This document shows positions 46,025 to 47,827 of a stretch of 47,827 bases of DNA, piece after piece. The notes under the pieces were generated by a model, which searched no databases, was not told where the DNA came from, and saw only the letters and a program-made list of their open reading frames with translations. Source of the DNA: Myxococcota bacterium. Lineage in GTDB: Bacteria > Myxococcota_A > UBA796 > JAJRTE01. Each line of letters starts with the position of its first letter. Within the stretch, counting starts at the first letter, position 1. A program made the translations under genes and the position numbers. The stretch spans positions 1-47,827 of the forward strand of contig JAJRTE010000211.1 in assembly GCA_024278455.1 (NCBI GenBank), written 5' to 3'.

Positions 46025-46651
46025 ATGCCGCAAGACGTTCACTGTCCCACCTGTGGGGCCGTGTTGCCGGTGTCCAACCCCGGGGTGCTGATGGTGGTGT
46101 GCGAATACTGCCGGAACGCGATCTACTGGGAAGGCGGGGGCATCACGCACGCAGGGAAGCAGTCGGTTCTGTCGGAGGGGTTCACGAGGCTATACCGGGG
46201 TGCTGCGGGGGCGTTGCGGGGAAAACGCTTTGTCGTGCTGGGGCGTATCCGGTACAGCTTCGGGCAGGGTTTCTGGGACGAGTGGTTCATCGAGTTCGAG
46301 GATGGGTCCACGGCATGGGTCACCGAGGACAACCACGAGCTGGCCCTCGAGGCAGTGATTCAGAGCACGGGCATTCCTTCCTGGGAGTCCCTCGCGGTAG
46401 GCGGCCGGGTCTCGGTGGATGGGCAGACCTTCGTCATCGAGGAGAAGGGGGAGGCGGAGTGCCTTGGCATGGAGGGTGAACTCCTGGAGCGGGTCGAAAC
46501 CGGGGAGCGCTACCCCTACGCGGATGGATCCAGCCTGGACGGCCGGTACACGTTGGGTCTCGAGTACGATGGAGAGTGGCCGACCGTTTTCAAGGGGGAG
46601 TGGATCGCCCACGAGGAGCTGGTTCTGGACGACGAGGGAGAAGACTGGTGA
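46025..46651 (+). CDS. zinc-ribbon DUF4178 protein, soluble short form
   Basis: A 208-residue protein with an N-terminal zinc ribbon (CPTCGAVLPVSN...CEYCRN, about 7-30). A DUF4178 domain follows (LRGKRFVVLGRIRYSFGQGFWDEWFIEFEDGSTAWVTEDN). It lacks membrane helices. GGAGGAGAGGAG precedes the ATG. Its stop overlaps the next gene's GTG start (GTGA), so the two are translationally coupled. It is likely a cytoplasmic partner of the membrane-bound paralogues on both sides. Confidence 0.82.
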   Translation: MPQDVHCPTCGAVLPVSNPGVLMVVCEYCRNAIYWEGGGITHAGKQSVLSEGFTRLYRGAAGALRGKRFVVLGRIRYSFGQGFWDEWFIEFEDGSTAWVTEDNHELALEAVIQSTGIPSWESLAVGGRVSVDGQTFVIEEKGEAECLGMEGELLERVETGERYPYADGSSLDGRYTLGLEYDGEWPTVFKGEWIAHEELVLDDEGEDW

Positions 46652-47827
46652 GTGGCATTGGCTCTGGACGATTCGCCCCCGGGGAGGGACGGCCGCGGCC
46701 GCGGTTCCGTCCGAAGTCGTTGAGTTGCAAGCAGTGTGGGGCGGGCCTGGAGATCAAGGATGAGCGAGCGGAATTGGTGGTATGCGCCTACTGTGGCACC
46801 CACCTCCAACTCGATCGGGAGGAGTTGGTCGTCCTTGGCAAAGGCCCAGCGAACCAGTGGAACCTCCTCCTCGAGATCGGGGACTCCTACCGCAAGGACG
46901 GTATCCGGTACGAGGTAGTGGCCCGGATGGTGTTCATCGAGGATGGGGATCCGGAGGAGTGTACGACCCAGTACCTCCTCTACAATCCGTCCCGCGGCAC
47001 GTTCTGGCTGGATGAGTACCGGGGCGAGTACTCTGTCTCCTGGCCCGCACACGTCATGCTGAAGTGCGACGACCCGTTCCGGCTCCTCTTCGGAGAGGAA
47101 GCGAGGACCTACGACGGGAAGTGGTGGCGTTTCGTGGAGTCGGGCGAGTACGAGTTGGTCTACGTGGACGGGGCGCTGCCTTGGGTGGCGCGGGTGGGGG
47201 ACCGGAGTCGATACGCGGAGTTCATCGGCCTGGACGACCCTGCGGAGCAGTACGAGGTTCAGGACACCGGGGAGGAATTGGAGGTTGCGATCGGGCGCGA
47301 GGTCAGCCCCTCCGATGTGGCCGCGGCCACGGGCAAGCAGGTCGAGGAGGTGGGCGAGGAGGAGTTCTTTCTGGCCCGCCCGCCCGTTCCCAGGAGCCAG
47401 TACCGATTCGTTGTCGCGGTGAGCCTGGTGTGCGCGCTGATCAACATCGCGCTGATCCTCCACGCGCTGTTCTCGGGCAAGGTGCTGTTGGAGCAGTCCT
47501 TCGAGACGGAGCAGCTCAGTGCGGACGTGTCGTCGAGGCCGTTTCATGTTGCTGGCGATGAGACCGCCGTGGAAGTGGGGTTTGAGTCGAGCGCCAGTCC
47601 GGACAGGTTGCGCTACGTGCTGGCGGCTCTGGTCTCTCCCGAGGATGTTGCCGTCGACATTTTCCACGCCGACCTGCTTATGGGTCTTGGCGGCCCGGGC
47701 AAAGCAGTGGTCGAGATCGGGGTGAAGAGGGCCGGTCGGTATCGGCTGCTCCTACATGGGCTGTCGGGCCGCAGGATGGAGCTGAATACGGACAAGTTGC
47801 GTGGAACGGAATTGCGCATCCGGGTAC
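46648..47827 (+). CDS. zinc-ribbon, DUF4178, membrane protein (partial, runs off the window)
   Basis: An open frame of 393 codons without a stop, so the gene continues past the right edge. It is a close paralogue of the protein at 44352: same N-terminus (M-S-G-I-G-S-G-R-F-A-P-G), zinc ribbon (SCKQCGAGLEIKD...CAYCG), DUF4178 domain (GDSYRKDGIRYEVVARMVFIED, QYLLYNPSRGTFWLDEYRG, YELVYVDGALPWVARVGD) and transmembrane helix (VVAVSLVCALINIALILHAL, near 252-271). A beta-sandwich-like C-terminal part follows. GTG start, with GAGGGAG upstream, overlapping the previous stop. It was found by reading the frame directly. Confidence 0.85.
   Translation, partial: MSGIGSGRFAPGEGRPRPRFRPKSLSCKQCGAGLEIKDERAELVVCAYCGTHLQLDREELVVLGKGPANQWNLLLEIGDSYRKDGIRYEVVARMVFIEDGDPEECTTQYLLYNPSRGTFWLDEYRGEYSVSWPAHVMLKCDDPFRLLFGEEARTYDGKWWRFVESGEYELVYVDGALPWVARVGDRSRYAEFIGLDDPAEQYEVQDTGEELEVAIGREVSPSDVAAATGKQVEEVGEEEFFLARPPVPRSQYRFVVAVSLVCALINIALILHALFSGKVLLEQSFETEQLSADVSSRPFHVAGDETAVEVGFESSASPDRLRYVLAALVSPEDVAVDIFHADLLMGLGGPGKAVVEIGVKRAGRYRLLLHGLSGRRMELNTDKLRGTELRIRV

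Overview
The window is high-GC DNA from a Gram-negative bacterium. It encodes several proteins with C-terminal-aromatic outer-membrane beta-barrels, many lipoprotein signal peptides, a LolB-like lipoprotein and PdxJ (the DXP-dependent vitamin B6 route). Together with MopE-type metal-binding repeats, lamin-tail, choice-of-anchor-D and Gmad2 surface domains, this fits a deltaproteobacterial-grade lineage (Myxococcota or Desulfobacterota and relatives). I cannot name the genus. No rRNA, tRNA, IS element, phage gene or CRISPR array was seen.

Layout. 1-1436 is gene-poor, with a hexanucleotide microsatellite and a 44-bp direct repeat. 1437-3945 holds alanine metabolism: an AlaC-type aminotransferase and alanine dehydrogenase. 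3991-8516 (minus strand) is a surface cluster: a lipoprotein with three lamin-tail-like domains, an outer-membrane barrel with an N-terminal helix-hairpin-helix module, and a thermonuclease-like lipoprotein, possibly acting on extracellular DNA. 9527-14837 has a small secreted protein, a two-part helix-turn-helix protein, a giant MopE-repeat/beta-helix lipoprotein and a DUF4124/coiled-coil protein. mutS2 (minus) is divergent from an operon of ECF-like sigma factor, zinc-finger anti-sigma-like protein, radical SAM/SPASM peptide maturase and a 74-residue peptide with three evenly spaced cysteines (17707-20946). This is a candidate uncharacterised ribosomal-peptide system.

20953-35426 carries an outer-membrane barrel, dusA, a 55-residue basic protein, glgC, a choice-of-anchor-D lipoprotein, a sulfatase-fold lipoprotein with Thr at the nucleophile position, a Cys-cluster protein of unknown function, a CinA-type domain protein, a discoidin/beta-propeller protein, a Gmad2 lipoprotein and a DnaK paralogue. 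35711-38460 has an MscS channel and a DUF481 barrel. 38560-42216 (minus) is a pdxJ - TPR lipoprotein - LolB-like lipoprotein operon whose TPR gene contains an in-frame TAG. 42571 to the right edge is an SPFH protein followed by three zinc-ribbon/DUF4178 proteins and a small membrane protein, resembling a membrane-stress module; it runs out of the window.

Across the whole window the palindrome CTCGAG is strikingly frequent in all reading frames, beyond what codon use seems to require. Function calls rest on motif recognition by eye; no database search was run.
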